Source of the DNA: Methylomonas sp. EFPC3
Lineage (GTDB): Bacteria > Pseudomonadota > Gammaproteobacteria > Methylococcales > Methylomonadaceae
Reading direction: 5' to 3'
Length of the DNA stretch: 64,000 nt
NCBI RefSeq assembly: GCF_029643245.1
Contig: NZ_CP116398.1
Coordinates: 2,046,001-2,110,000, forward strand
Positions 9,590 to 20,790 of this stretch are shown in pieces. Position 1 is the stretch's first letter. The number at the start of each line of letters is the position of its first letter. Below the pieces are notes generated by a model. That model had not been told where the DNA came from, searched no databases, and saw only the letters and a program-made list of their open reading frames with translations. A program made the position numbers and the translations under genes.

Positions 9590-10723
9590 TCAAGCCTTTT
9601 CACAACTGAAAATGACGAACTTGGCATTCGCCGCCACTTGCCGGCAGCGGCCGAACAGTTTTTTCAGCGTGATATGGTAGTTGAGGTGGCGGTTTCCGAT
9701 CACCCGCAACTCGCCGCCGGGCCGTAACACCGCATGCGCCTGTTGAAACATGCGCCAGGCGATATGGTCGCCGATCGCGTGCTGTTGATGAAACGGCGGA
9801 TTGCAGACGATGCAATCGGCGCTTGCCGGTGCAAAACCGCTCAGACAATCGCCGACGACGAACTTCGCCCGCGGCGCATCGCCGAACCAGCTGCGAAAAT
9901 TTTCCGTTGCCGAGGCGATAGCCATGAACGATTCGTCGACAAACATGATATTGGCTGCCGGATTCGATTCGGCAAGGCGCAAGCCGATCACGCCGTTGCC
10001 GCATCCCAGATCGATGTAGTCTCGATAGCCGGGCTGGTCCGGCAGATGTTGCAACAAAAAGCGGGCACCGATATCCAGACTTTCCCGGGAAAACACATTG
10101 GCATGGTTGCAAAGCGGCGGCTCTTCGGCCGCCAGGCGGTAGTAACTGGGGTAGGGATTTTGCGGCAAGCGGATATTCGGATCGAGGCTGGCGAAAATCA
10201 GCCTGGCCTTTTTTCTGGCCAACGACGGTACGGTCGGGCCGAGCAGCCGTTCCAGCAGCTTCCAGGCATTGGCCGGTAAAGCCTTGACCATGCCCGCCGC
10301 AACGATGCGGCTATCCGGCTGCAACAACGGCCTGAGTCTATGCAACTGGTATTCCAGCAAAGCCAAAGTCTTCGGAATCTTGATGAGCAACAGATCGATC
10401 GGTGGCGATGGCAAGGACAGACTGTCCAACAGCAACACCCGGTCGGCCGCTATCGCGTTCGCGGCCAAATTTTCGCGCGTCGCCTGCTGCGATAACCAGG
10501 AGTCGGAAATGGCCGTCGGCCGAAATTCGCTCAACGCCACGGCCAGCGCCCCGAAGTTATCGTTCAGGATGACAACACTCTGACCGGCAAGCGCTTCGGT
10601 TTCGGCCAGATGATGCAGCAAATAGTCGTCGGCCGCATCCCAGGCCTGCAGCAATTCGTTTTTTCGGTGGGGTTGGCGCGTTAGCCGAAAACAGCCCTGC
10701 GGGACGCTGAATTGCTGTTCCAT
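9590..10723 (-). CDS. rlmG: 23S rRNA (guanine-N2)-methyltransferase RlmG
   Basis: SAM-dependent methyltransferase that in E. coli modifies G1835 of 23S rRNA. 377 residues with the two-domain RsmC/RlmG layout: a degenerate N-terminal methyltransferase-like domain and a catalytic C-terminal one. The SAM motif DLGCGNGVIG is at 238-247 and the catalytic NPPF at 308-311, followed by HQQHAIGDHIAW, which is characteristic of RlmG rather than RsmC. It is a single gene, convergent with the upstream glycosyltransferase and divergent from the candidate RNA gene near 10.85 kb. Confidence 0.9.
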   Translation of the reverse strand: MEQQFSVPQGCFRLTRQPHRKNELLQAWDAADDYLLHHLAETEALAGQSVVILNDNFGALAVALSEFRPTAISDSWLSQQATRENLAANAIAADRVLLLDSLSLPSPPIDLLLIKIPKTLALLEYQLHRLRPLLQPDSRIVAAGMVKALPANAWKLLERLLGPTVPSLARKKARLIFASLDPNIRLPQNPYPSYYRLAAEEPPLCNHANVFSRESLDIGARFLLQHLPDQPGYRDYIDLGCGNGVIGLRLAESNPAANIMFVDESFMAIASATENFRSWFGDAPRAKFVVGDCLSGFAPASADCIVCNPPFHQQHAIGDHIAWRMFQQAHAVLRPGGELRVIGNRHLNYHITLKKLFGRCRQVAANAKFVIFSCEKA

Positions 10724-10803
10724 CGGTGATCAAGTCCGGAAAATGGAAGACGTAGAGCCTGGATCGAAGTCAGCGACAAATTGTCACGCGGCAAATTGCC
10801 ACA

Positions 10804-10832
10804 TTTTCAACGTTAGAATGCTCCAGTACACT
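10804..10832 (+). promoter_or_regulatory. Candidate sigma-70 promoter for a small RNA
   Basis: TTTTCA at 10804-10809 and TACACT at 10827-10832 are separated by 17 bases; each box matches 4 of 6 consensus positions. Transcription would start about 10838-10840, exactly at the first hairpin of the candidate RNA. This is a weak promoter call supported mainly by its position. Confidence 0.35.
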
Positions 10833-10837
10833 GATAG

Positions 10838-10926
10838 CAACTCTTGTATGCGTCCTTCGGGAAAATGAGAGTTATACCCCACCTCTTTGTGCGGTAGCGC
10901 CGTATCCGGTGCTACCGCATTTTTTT
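10838..10926 (+). ncRNA. Candidate small RNA with two hairpins and intrinsic terminator
   Basis: No protein frame here fits. The stretch can fold as hairpin 1 (AACTCT 10839-10844 pairing with AGAGTT 10868-10873, with an inner TCC-TTCG-GGA loop), then a single-stranded, pyrimidine-rich spacer ATACCCCACCTCTTTG (10874-10889), then a GC-rich hairpin (GCGGTAGC 10891-10898 with GCTACCGC 10911-10918) and seven Ts (10920-10926). This is the layout of a ~90-nt trans-acting sRNA. The CACCTC segment is complementary to Shine-Dalgarno-like sequence. I do not recognise the family. An alternative is attenuation of some unseen transcript, but no plus-strand gene lies close upstream. Confidence 0.5.
10890..10926 (+). 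terminator. Rho-independent terminator
   Basis: A nine-pair stem (TGCGGTAGC / GCTACCGCA) with a 12-base loop is followed directly by seven Ts on the plus strand. The T-run overlaps the tatD stop codon of the opposite strand. On the minus strand no T-run follows the stem, so it serves plus-strand transcription. Confidence 0.75.
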
Positions 10927-11722
10927 ACGCGGCCAAATTGCAGCGTCCGGCTTCAAGCCCGAACAACCGGTAAAAATTTTCGCTGGATTGCTTCGCCACC
11001 GCTTCGACCGAGGTGCCGCGCAATTCGGCAATATATTCGGCTACGTGGCGCACGTAGGTTGGATAGTTGGGTTTGCCGCGATAAGGCACCGGCGCCAGAT
11101 AAGGCGAATCGGTTTCGATCAGGAAGCGGTCGGCCGGAATTCTACGCGCCACGTCTTGGATCGCTGCGGCATTTTTGAACGTAACGATACCGGAGAACGA
11201 CACGTAAAAGTTCAAATCGACAGCGCGTTGGGCATAGGCCCAGTCCTCGGTAAAGCAATGAATCACTCCGCCCACCTTATCGGCGCCTTCCGCCTGCAAC
11301 ACGTCCAAAGCATCCTGCCCGGCCTCCCGAGTATGAATGATCAAGGGCTTGTGCAACTGCTTGGCCACCGCGATATGGTTGCGAAAACGCCGAAATTGCC
11401 ACTCCAGATCGCCCTTACTATGAAAATAATCCAGGCCGGTTTCGCCGATCGCAATCACCTTGTCATTTGCCGCCAATCCCAGCAATTCGTCGATTTCAGG
11501 CTCGCGGCCATCGGTGACATTCGGATGCACGCCCACCGACAGTGAGATATCGGGATATGGCGCGGTTTGCGCCAACATCGCCGGATAGGACTCCAGATCG
11601 ATGGCAATGCACAGCATATGCTGGATGCCGGCTGTCCGGGCCGCGCGGACAAAAACGTCGAAATCGTCGGCATAAGGCGCCAAGTCGATACGGTCGAGAT
11701 GGCAGTGGGAATCGATGAACAT
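10925..11722 (-). CDS. tatD: TatD-family metal-dependent deoxyribonuclease
   Basis: 265 residues, TIM-barrel metallohydrolase of the TatD/YcfH family, involved in DNA repair or turnover. Metal ligands are visible in DSHCHLD at 4-10 (H6, H8), IGETGLDYF (Glu), IHTREAG and the C-terminal ETDSPYLAP. It is the last gene of the acpP-to-tatD operon, 46 bases after pilZ. In Gammaproteobacteria the order tmk-holB-pilZ-tatD is conserved (ycfH in E. coli). Confidence 0.93.
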   Translation of the reverse strand: MFIDSHCHLDRIDLAPYADDFDVFVRAARTAGIQHMLCIAIDLESYPAMLAQTAPYPDISLSVGVHPNVTDGREPEIDELLGLAANDKVIAIGETGLDYFHSKGDLEWQFRRFRNHIAVAKQLHKPLIIHTREAGQDALDVLQAEGADKVGGVIHCFTEDWAYAQRAVDLNFYVSFSGIVTFKNAAAIQDVARRIPADRFLIETDSPYLAPVPYRGKPNYPTYVRHVAEYIAELRGTSVEAVAKQSSENFYRLFGLEAGRCNLAA

Positions 11723-11768
11723 GAAGCTTGGGAAACGTTAGTGCCGAGCGGCAACCGCCCGGTCAGGA

Positions 11769-12119
11769 TTACATGGTATGGGTGGAGCGGTCCGACTCCA
11801 GCGCACCGGCCAGATAGGTTTCGATTTTATTGCGCGCCGCACCGCCGTCCTGGTCGCTGAATTGGACGCCAATACCCGCGGCACGGTAACCTTCGGCACC
11901 GTTGGGCGTCTTCCAGATAATTTTGCCGGCGATCGGCAAGCGCTCGGTCTCTTCCATTAAATTCAACAACATAAACACTTCCTCGCCCATTTCGTATTCA
12001 CGCTTGGTCGGGATGAACAGACCGCCGTTTTTGACGAACGGCATATAGGCTGCATAAAGCGCGTTTTTATCCTTGATCGATAGCGACAGGATACCTTGCC
12101 GGGGAGCTGCTTCCGCCAT
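11769..12119 (-). CDS. pilZ: PilZ-domain protein, type IV pilus PilZ-like
   Basis: 116-residue single PilZ domain. The C-terminal part has GIGVQFSDQDGG, matching the second PilZ motif, but no RxxxR motif precedes the domain, so like the founding PilZ it probably does not bind cyclic-di-GMP. PilZ is needed for type IV pilus assembly through contact with PilB and FimX-type proteins. Its position between holB and tatD is the standard one for true PilZ. It starts 4 bases after the holB stop. Confidence 0.88.
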   Translation of the reverse strand: MAEAAPRQGILSLSIKDKNALYAAYMPFVKNGGLFIPTKREYEMGEEVFMLLNLMEETERLPIAGKIIWKTPNGAEGYRAAGIGVQFSDQDGGAARNKIETYLAGALESDRSTHTM

Positions 12120-12123
12120 AATG

Positions 12124-14703
<2,580 letters not shown>

Positions 14704-14719
<16 letters not shown>

Positions 14720-15543
14720 GCTTGCACCTCCGCCGCTCTGGCCTGATTCAATAAGTCCTGCATTCGCCGGGTCAACGGTCCGACCGCCAGTACGCGTTGC
14801 TCCAAGCGTTTGATCGGCCAAATGCCGATCACCGAATTGGTCACGAACAATTCATCCGCTGCCAATACGTCGACTGGGTCAAGCGGAATTTCATGCAACT
14901 GGACACCGATATCGCGAGCAAAACCGATCACCAACTCCCGGATGATCCCGGCCACGCCGCAACCGGCCAAGCTCGGCGTATACAACTGGCCGGCCTTGAC
15001 GGCAAATAGATTACTCATCACACCCTCAACCACGCGATCTTCGCTATCCAGCATCAAGCCTTCCTGAATATCGTCGTCGCGCCATTCTGCTCGAGCCAGA
15101 ATTTGCTCCAATCGATTCAAGTGTTTGATGCCGGCGAGCGCAGTATTGATCGACAAGCGGTGCCAACAGAAACGGGCGCGAATGCCGTCGGTTTGGAATA
15201 TGTCCGGGTAATCGGGATAAGGATGCAGGCTAAGTAATCGGGTGGGCTGAATCGGTTCAGGTTGGCGATAACCCCGACCGCCGGAACCGCGGGTGACGAT
15301 GATTTTGAGTACCGCGCGTTCGGCCGGCTTTGCCAGCTTGGCGGCCTCCGCCGCGAGCAAATCGACTGCCGGAGCCGGAATCAGCAGACGCTGACAACCG
15401 AGAGCCAATCGACGCAGATGCCGATCGAGAAACAGCGGCCTGCCCTCAACAACCTCGATGGTTTCGAACAGGCCGTCACCGTACTGAAAGCCGCGATCGG
15501 CAGCGTCGACGTAGTGTCCGGGTTCGCCATTCAACAGATACAT
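14704..15543 (-). CDS. pabC: Aminodeoxychorismate lyase
   Basis: PLP-dependent fold-type IV enzyme that turns 4-amino-4-deoxychorismate into 4-aminobenzoate and pyruvate for folate synthesis. 279 residues. The N-terminal DRGFQYGDGLFETI (17-30) is the family signature and the Schiff-base lysine is K140 in GIKHLNRLEQ. It overlaps the mltG start by 16 bases and follows fabF by 27 bases. A branched-chain aminotransferase is the nearest alternative, but length and operon place fit PabC. Confidence 0.92.
14727..14731 (-). promoter_or_regulatory. Shine-Dalgarno site deciding the mltG start
   Basis: GGAGG read on the minus strand, inside the end of pabC and 7 bases before GTG 14719. It is the basis for choosing that GTG over the more upstream in-frame start. 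Confidence 0.7.
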
Positions 15544-15570
15544 AGCCGGACACTGTTAGTTCGGGACCGC

Positions 15571-16815
15571 TTATTCGAAACGCTTGAAAACCAACGAACC
15601 GTTGGTGCCGCCGAAGCCGAACGAATTGGAAATGGCCAGATCGATTTTCATGTTTCTGGCCGTGTTGGGCACGTAATCCAGATCGCAATCGGGATCCTGG
15701 TTTTCCAGATTAATGGTCGGCGGCGCGGTTTGGTGTTTGATCGCCAACGCCGTCAGTACCGCTTCGATACCGCCGGCAGCACCCAACAAATGGCCGATCA
15801 TCGATTTGGTCGAACTGACCGCCAGTTTGTAGGCGTGATCGCCCAGCGCCTTTTTCATGGCGTGGGTTTCGCCAACGTCGCCGGCCGGGGTCGAAGTGCC
15901 GTGGGCGTTGATGTAATCGACCTGTTCCGGGTTGATTTTGGCATCGCGCATCGCGTTACGCATACAGCGGGCTGCGCCTTCGCCACCTTCGGACGGCGAA
16001 GTGATATGGTAAGCGTCGCCACTCATGCCGTAACCGACCAGTTCCGCATAAATCTTGGCGCCGCGAGCCTTGGCGTGTTCCAGCTCTTCCAGGACGATCA
16101 CGCCGGCACCGTCGCTGAGGACGAAACCGTCACGGTCGCGGTCCCAGGGCCGGCTGGCTCGCTGCGGATCGTCGTTACGCCGCGACAGCGCTTTCGCCGA
16201 AGCAAAGCCGCCCATCGCGGTCGGCGAGGTAGTGCAACGCTCGGCGCCGCCGGCGACCATCACGTCGGCATCGCCGTATTTGATCAGACGCGCCGCATCG
16301 CCGATGTTATGGGTACCGGTTGAGCAAGCCGTAACGATCGCGAAATTCGGCCCTTTCATGCCGTATTTGATCGACAGGTTGCCGGAGATCATGTTGATGA
16401 TATTGCCGGGGACGAAAAACGGCGAAATCCGGCGCGGTCCACCAGCCACGTAGGTGGCATAGCATTCCTCGATTCCGGTGATGCCGCCGATGCCGGCGCC
16501 GATCGCAATGCCGATGCGCTCGGCGTTTTCTTCGGTAACGACGATTCCGGAGTCCTCAATCGCCTGGCAGCCGGCGGCAATACCGTAATGGACGAAACCG
16601 TCCATCCGCTTGGCATCCTTCTCCGGAATGTAGTCGCCGATGTTGAAATTTCGAATCACGCCGCCGAAAGTCGTTGCAAACGGTGAAATATCAAAAGAAT
16701 CTATCGGCCCAATGCCGCTTCTGCCATTGACAATACCGTCCCAGGTATCCGCAACATTGTTGGCTAACGGCGTAACGGCGCCTAAGCCCGTAATTACAAC
16801 TCGACGTGTGCTCAC
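15571..16815 (-). CDS. fabF: Beta-ketoacyl-ACP synthase II
   Basis: Condenses malonyl-ACP with acyl-ACP in fatty-acid elongation. 414 residues, full length. The catalytic triad is visible: C164 in [11 protein letters not shown]305 in NAHGTSTP and H342 in SMIGHLLGA. It starts with GTG ([10 protein letters not shown]). It lies 95 bases after acpP; fabG and fabD, often upstream of acpP, are absent and replaced by the hot-dog protein at 17307. Confidence 0.97.
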   Translation of the reverse strand: MSTRRVVITGLGAVTPLANNVADTWDGIVNGRSGIGPIDSFDISPFATTFGGVIRNFNIGDYIPEKDAKRMDGFVHYGIAAGCQAIEDSGIVVTEENAERIGIAIGAGIGGITGIEECYATYVAGGPRRISPFFVPGNIINMISGNLSIKYGMKGPNFAIVTACSTGTHNIGDAARLIKYGDADVMVAGGAERCTTSPTAMGGFASAKALSRRNDDPQRASRPWDRDRDGFVLSDGAGVIVLEELEHAKARGAKIYAELVGYGMSGDAYHITSPSEGGEGAARCMRNAMRDAKINPEQVDYINAHGTSTPAGDVGETHAMKKALGDHAYKLAVSSTKSMIGHLLGAAGGIEAVLTALAIKHQTAPPTINLENQDPDCDLDYVPNTARNMKIDLAISNSFGFGGTNGSLVFKRFE

Positions 16816-16910
16816 AGTAAACTACCGGTAAATAAAGAAGACAACCAGAGAAGGGGGATGTATCGGCTAGTGGATGGCGTCATCCACTAGCGTTTGGAAA
16901 CAACTTGCTG

Positions 16911-17144
16911 TTATTGCAGATTGGCGTTGATGTAATCGATAGCCAATTGGACGGTGGTGATTTTTTCGGCTTCTTCGTCCGGAATTTCGCATTCAAATTC
17001 TTCTTCCAGAGCCATGACGAGTTCAACTGTGTCTAAAGAATCAGCACCAAGATCGTCGACAAAAGACGCATCGTTTGCGATTTCTTCCTTTACGCCTAAT
17101 TGTTCCGCGACAATCTTTTTTACTCGTTCTTCGATATTACTCAT
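16911..17144 (-). CDS. acpP: Acyl carrier protein
   Basis: 77 residues. The phosphopantetheine attachment serine is S36 in [10 protein letters not shown]; the rest is acidic and helical as expected. The ATG at 17144 ([10 protein letters not shown]) is chosen because it gives the canonical N-terminus; the frame extends a few codons further. First gene of the operon with fabF downstream. A sigma-70-like promoter lies about 110 bases upstream. Confidence 0.97.
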   Translation of the reverse strand: MSNIEERVKKIVAEQLGVKEEIANDASFVDDLGADSLDTVELVMALEEEFECEIPDEEAEKITTVQLAIDYINANLQ

Positions 17145-17256
17145 ATGTTTTTCCTCGAACAATGCAAATGCCCGACTGCAAGCACTTACCTTATCTTTAG
17201 TGTTGTATTAATTGAATTTGCTATCTCGTCACTGGCCTAGCCTAACGACTTCGCGG

Positions 17257-17286
17257 ATTATACTTGATGTTCCAAAAATTTCACAA
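17257..17286 (-). promoter_or_regulatory. Probable sigma-70 promoter of the acpP operon
   Basis: Read on the minus strand: TTGTGA (17281-17286), an 18-base spacer, and a perfect TATAAT (17257-17262). It leaves a ~105-base leader before acpP, which is normal for this highly expressed gene. Confidence 0.65.
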
Positions 17287-17306
17287 CATTAGGCCGGCCC
17301 GCGCCA

Positions 17307-18242
17307 CTATGCCGCCTTACCGCGCAAATTTTTCAAAATTTCTTCCAAAGGCACCAAATTCAGCTTGATCCGGTACAAAATCGCGCCGTCTTCCAACACC
17401 CCAAAGCACTCGTAAGTACGCAGCATGATGTTGGTTTGGTTCAACGTATTGTCTTTCGATTCCGGCAATTGCTTCACCAGAATATGCAGTTTGTCGTTGT
17501 TTTTGACTCTGGCCAAGTGTACACGGTCCACCGAAATGTCGTGCGAGGTATACACCATCGGATTGCGTTTGAAATCATGGTTCTCCAACTGCGCTTTTTC
17601 CAGCAAAGCACCGGAAGTCAGACTGCACGGATAGACTTCCGGATAATGCGCAACATGGGCCAGTTCATCGAAATAATCCGATTGCTCGGCCAACGATCCC
17701 GACAAAAAGTTTTTGACGTTGCCGTTATTCATCCATTTCCGTTTCAAGAACAAATCAGTGCCCGGCACCACGGTTTTATCGGCGATGCCGTTCAAATCGG
17801 GCAAACTGCTCAAATCCACATCCGCCAGAAATAGCGGCGATTTGGTTTCCTTTTTGTAACCCAGCAGAATGGTCTTACCCAGCGATTTGATCGCCACTCG
17901 GTTGGTCAAGGTCAATTCGGGTATGGTGTTGATCAGCGTTTTCTTGATGTCCAGCGTCATTTCCTGGCGCGGACGTAATGCGTTGACGAAGGTAATTTGG
18001 TAGTTGCTAAACCGCAACTGCTTCTCGGCGATGATCTGATCTTCGTGCTGCACCTCGCGATACAGGCGCATTTGGTGCTCGATTAGCGTGTTCAATTGAA
18101 ACCCCAACACGATCGGGCCCTTGAACGGGTTATGGGTGATCTGCAACCATTTATGCTTGTCGTGAAACAGATTGAAATCGTCCGAGGCGTTGCGGGCGAC
18201 TTCGATGTGAATTTGTTCGAAAGTAAACGACTGTGCTTTCAT
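17307..18242 (-). CDS. Hot-dog-fold (MaoC/R-hydratase-like) protein of unknown function
   Basis: 311 residues, no signal peptide. I do not recognise the family by name. The N-terminal third resembles MaoC/(R)-specific enoyl hydratases: ASDDFNLFHDKHKW (19-32) keeps the D-x4-H spacing of the catalytic Asp/His pair (D22, H27), and GPIVLGFQLNTLIEHQM follows where those enzymes have their G-[IL]-hydrophobic helix. The rest (about 150-311) could be a second hot-dog half with DYFDELAHVAHYP. It lies directly upstream of acpP/fabF on the same strand, with its own start and a promoter for acpP in between. A role on acyl-ACP or acyl-CoA thioesters is an inference. Confidence 0.6.
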   Translation of the reverse strand: MKAQSFTFEQIHIEVARNASDDFNLFHDKHKWLQITHNPFKGPIVLGFQLNTLIEHQMRLYREVQHEDQIIAEKQLRFSNYQITFVNALRPRQEMTLDIKKTLINTIPELTLTNRVAIKSLGKTILLGYKKETKSPLFLADVDLSSLPDLNGIADKTVVPGTDLFLKRKWMNNGNVKNFLSGSLAEQSDYFDELAHVAHYPEVYPCSLTSGALLEKAQLENHDFKRNPMVYTSHDISVDRVHLARVKNNDKLHILVKQLPESKDNTLNQTNIMLRTYECFGVLEDGAILYRIKLNLVPLEEILKNLRGKAA

Positions 18243-18423
18243 TGCAAGCTGCTGGGTGTATGGGGACAGGCCGTTATTCTAGGCCGATTGCGGCGGATCA
18301 GAAAGGCTCCGCCGCACCGAACAAGTCCGGCCACTCCGATCCAAACCTTTAATGACCGCTTAATCAAACCGCGCTAACGTATTTACCGTAGCATTTCATC
18401 GCATCTCTTTCCGGGAAAAACTT

Positions 18424-18876
18424 ATGAAGCCTTTGTTATACATAGTCGCCGCTGCCTGCCTTATGGCAATTCCACCCGCTGCAAATGCCGCCGCTTACAA
18501 ATGCACCGTGGAGGGCAAAGTCGTCTACCAACAATCGCCGTGTGCCGGAGAAGGCAAAGCGGTCAAAATCGACAACGATACAGAAGAGAAAAAGCTCAAT
18601 CGCCAAATGGAGTCGCAAGAAGCCGCTCGCCGCCGTCAGGAATTGGACAACATGGCGAAAGGCGTGGACCGCAGGAGCGCCCAGGAAATCAATACCCAGA
18701 TGCAAATCCTGGAAAACCAGCGCCAGAGGCAAGAAGCGTTGGATTTCCACCGCCGCCGCGCGGAAGAATATCGGGCGCTAGAGGAAGAATCGAAAATCCA
18801 CGGCTCCGAGTATATGGAAGTCTGGGGCCGCAACCACGCGGAAGAACAGGAAAAACGGGCAAACGAACTGCAATGA
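18424..18876 (+). CDS. DUF4124-domain exported protein
   Basis: 150 residues: signal peptide to about 22 (cut after ANA), then the short DUF4124 module (AYKCTVEGKVVYQQSPC, about 24-40, with two cysteines likely forming a disulfide), then a highly charged helical tail rich in Glu, Arg and Gln (50-150). Such proteins are common periplasmic proteins of unknown function in Gammaproteobacteria. Convergent with draG. Confidence 0.78.
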   Translation: MKPLLYIVAAACLMAIPPAANAAAYKCTVEGKVVYQQSPCAGEGKAVKIDNDTEEKKLNRQMESQEAARRRQELDNMAKGVDRRSAQEINTQMQILENQRQRQEALDFHRRRAEEYRALEEESKIHGSEYMEVWGRNHAEEQEKRANELQ

Positions 18877-18928
18877 AGACTGCCGCGGAAACGGTCGGCA
18901 CAGACTCTGGCGACCACCGACGCTTCCG

Positions 18929-19810
18929 TCAATCGATGTCAGCCAGCATCAGTAAATCCAAGGTCTGGCGCCGTACCTGTTCGGTCACGGCGGGATCCAG
19001 CGCCGACAGCCAACGCTGCGGAATATTATCGACACCGTATTTGGCGCCGGCCAGCATCCCCGCCAAAGCCCCGGTAGTATCGGCGTCGCCGCCTTGGTTG
19101 ACGGTGGCGACCAGACAGGATTCGAAACTGTCGCTGTTGAAAAAATGGTGTAGTACGGTCTGCACGGTATCGACGATATAGCCCGACGCTCGTCCCGGAT
19201 AAGGGTTGTAGCCGAATTCAGAGTAACGTTCTATCAAGCCTGCGGCGACCTCTCGGCAGGCGGCCTCGTCGCGGCCGCCGATCAATAACCCGGCCATCCT
19301 CCCCAAGGCCAACGTCGCCGCATCGGATAAGGCATGGTGGTGGGTGATCCGGCTTTGTTGCAAACTCCACTGCTCGAACAGTTCCGGCCGCTGCAAGGTC
19401 GCCAACACCACCGGCAGATTGCGCATGCAGGCGCCGTTCCCGGCTTCGTCGTCGCGCGGTTCGCCCGACAGTTCGCCCCGATCACGAAACCGGAGAATGC
19501 CGCGCCGGCAGGTATTGCCGATGTCGACCGGCCCGCTTTCCAGCCAGGCCAGAAAATTCTCCGCCACCGCCCGCAAATTCCAGCCTTGGTTGTCGATGAT
19601 CGCCTGGCCCAAGGCCAAACACATCTGGGTGTCGTCGGTCACCTGGCCCGGCGCCAGGCCCAACCAACCACCGCCGACGATGTCGCGGTGCACGCCGTAA
19701 TGCTTTTGAATCCGCTTGGGCGACATGAATTCCACCGTCGCTCCCAAGGCATCGCCGCAGGCAAAGCCCAGGTAAGCGCCCAGCGCCCGCCCTAGAATCT
19801 GTTCGTTCAT
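18929..19810 (-). CDS. draG: ADP-ribosyl-dinitrogenase reductase glycohydrolase DraG
   Basis: Removes ADP-ribose from the arginine of nitrogenase Fe protein and so reactivates it. 293 residues from ATG 19810, which overlaps the draT stop in a TGATG arrangement. ADP-ribosylglycohydrolase motifs are clear: GFACGDALGATVEF, the dinuclear metal site VTDDTQM near 58-64, and NQGGDADTTGALAG near the C-terminus. Following draT directly makes the DraG assignment firm. A TTG at 19813 is an alternative start. Confidence 0.93.
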   Translation of the reverse strand: MNEQILGRALGAYLGFACGDALGATVEFMSPKRIQKHYGVHRDIVGGGWLGLAPGQVTDDTQMCLALGQAIIDNQGWNLRAVAENFLAWLESGPVDIGNTCRRGILRFRDRGELSGEPRDDEAGNGACMRNLPVVLATLQRPELFEQWSLQQSRITHHHALSDAATLALGRMAGLLIGGRDEAACREVAAGLIERYSEFGYNPYPGRASGYIVDTVQTVLHHFFNSDSFESCLVATVNQGGDADTTGALAGMLAGAKYGVDNIPQRWLSALDPAVTEQVRRQTLDLLMLADID

Positions 19811-20616
19811 CAACTCAACACCTTGACCCGGTAATCGCCGCCTATCGCGAGGTATTCCGCTTCGCCACGCAAGGCATGATGCGGCAGCAGTTCGTTAAAA
19901 AACACCAACTTCACCATCGGCACCCGCACTTCCAAAATATTGGCGCCGAATTCGCTGGCGATGCCGGGCCGGTCGGTAAACGAGACGATACTGTTGAAGC
20001 GGACGATTTTGTCGTGCCGGCCCTCTTCCTTGACGACGTAATCTTCCAACGCGTCCACGCCGCGGTAAAGGGTTTTGTGAGTCGCGGCCGGCACCTGAAA
20101 CCGCTCGACCACCCACTGGCAAAACTCGTAAACCAGATCCAACTGCATATAGATACAGTTGTTGTGGTAACGGCTGTTCATCTTTTCTTCGATGTAAGTC
20201 AGCCAATCGTTGCTGATGAAATTGCGAATCCGGGTTTTATGAAAGTTGGGAAACAATCCGAAGCGGCTTTCCACCCAGCCTTTCATTACCGCACCCTGGG
20301 CATTGTTGGAATCCATCCCCCAATCCTGGATCAAACGCAGGTAACTGTTACGGTAACGGCGCCGGCCCTGAGCATCGTCGCGCAAGCGCTGTTCGGTTTC
20401 GAAGCCGAACACCACACACATATAATCCTGAAACACCCTGCCGCAAGCAGCCAAAGTCGCTTGTTGCGCCAATTGGTCGAATAACCCCGGCGCCGACTCC
20501 CGGGTACCGGCAATATGCAAAGACTTGGGATGGTCGTTGAACAATTGGCTGGCAATGCAGGCGGTCGCTACGCCGATTAAATTGGTGCTGTGGCCGTAAC
20601 GGCTGATGTCGGGCAT
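19810..20616 (-). CDS. draT: NAD+-dinitrogen-reductase ADP-ribosyltransferase DraT
   Basis: Transfers ADP-ribose from NAD+ to the Fe protein of nitrogenase, switching nitrogen fixation off when ammonium or darkness/energy signals arrive. 268 residues, usual length; the N-terminal GHSTNLIGVATACIASQLFN and TLYRGVDALEDY regions are typical. It forms a two-gene operon with draG. No nif gene or GlnB-type regulator is in the window, so the substrate lies elsewhere in the genome. Confidence 0.92.
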   Translation of the reverse strand: MPDISRYGHSTNLIGVATACIASQLFNDHPKSLHIAGTRESAPGLFDQLAQQATLAACGRVFQDYMCVVFGFETEQRLRDDAQGRRRYRNSYLRLIQDWGMDSNNAQGAVMKGWVESRFGLFPNFHKTRIRNFISNDWLTYIEEKMNSRYHNNCIYMQLDLVYEFCQWVVERFQVPAATHKTLYRGVDALEDYVVKEEGRHDKIVRFNSIVSFTDRPGIASEFGANILEVRVPMVKLVFFNELLPHHALRGEAEYLAIGGDYRVKVLS

Positions 20617-20790
20617 GTCTTAAATGATGCGGTGGTTCGCGGTACCGGCATTCTGACATCGATACCCGGCGCTTGCCATAACGGCACGGATCACGCCTCA
20701 ATCGCCACACCGGCAACCAACCCCGGTTTGCGAATTGGCCGGCCCGGTAGCACAATGCGCCATCGTTGCACAGCAATCGGGAGTTCGACC

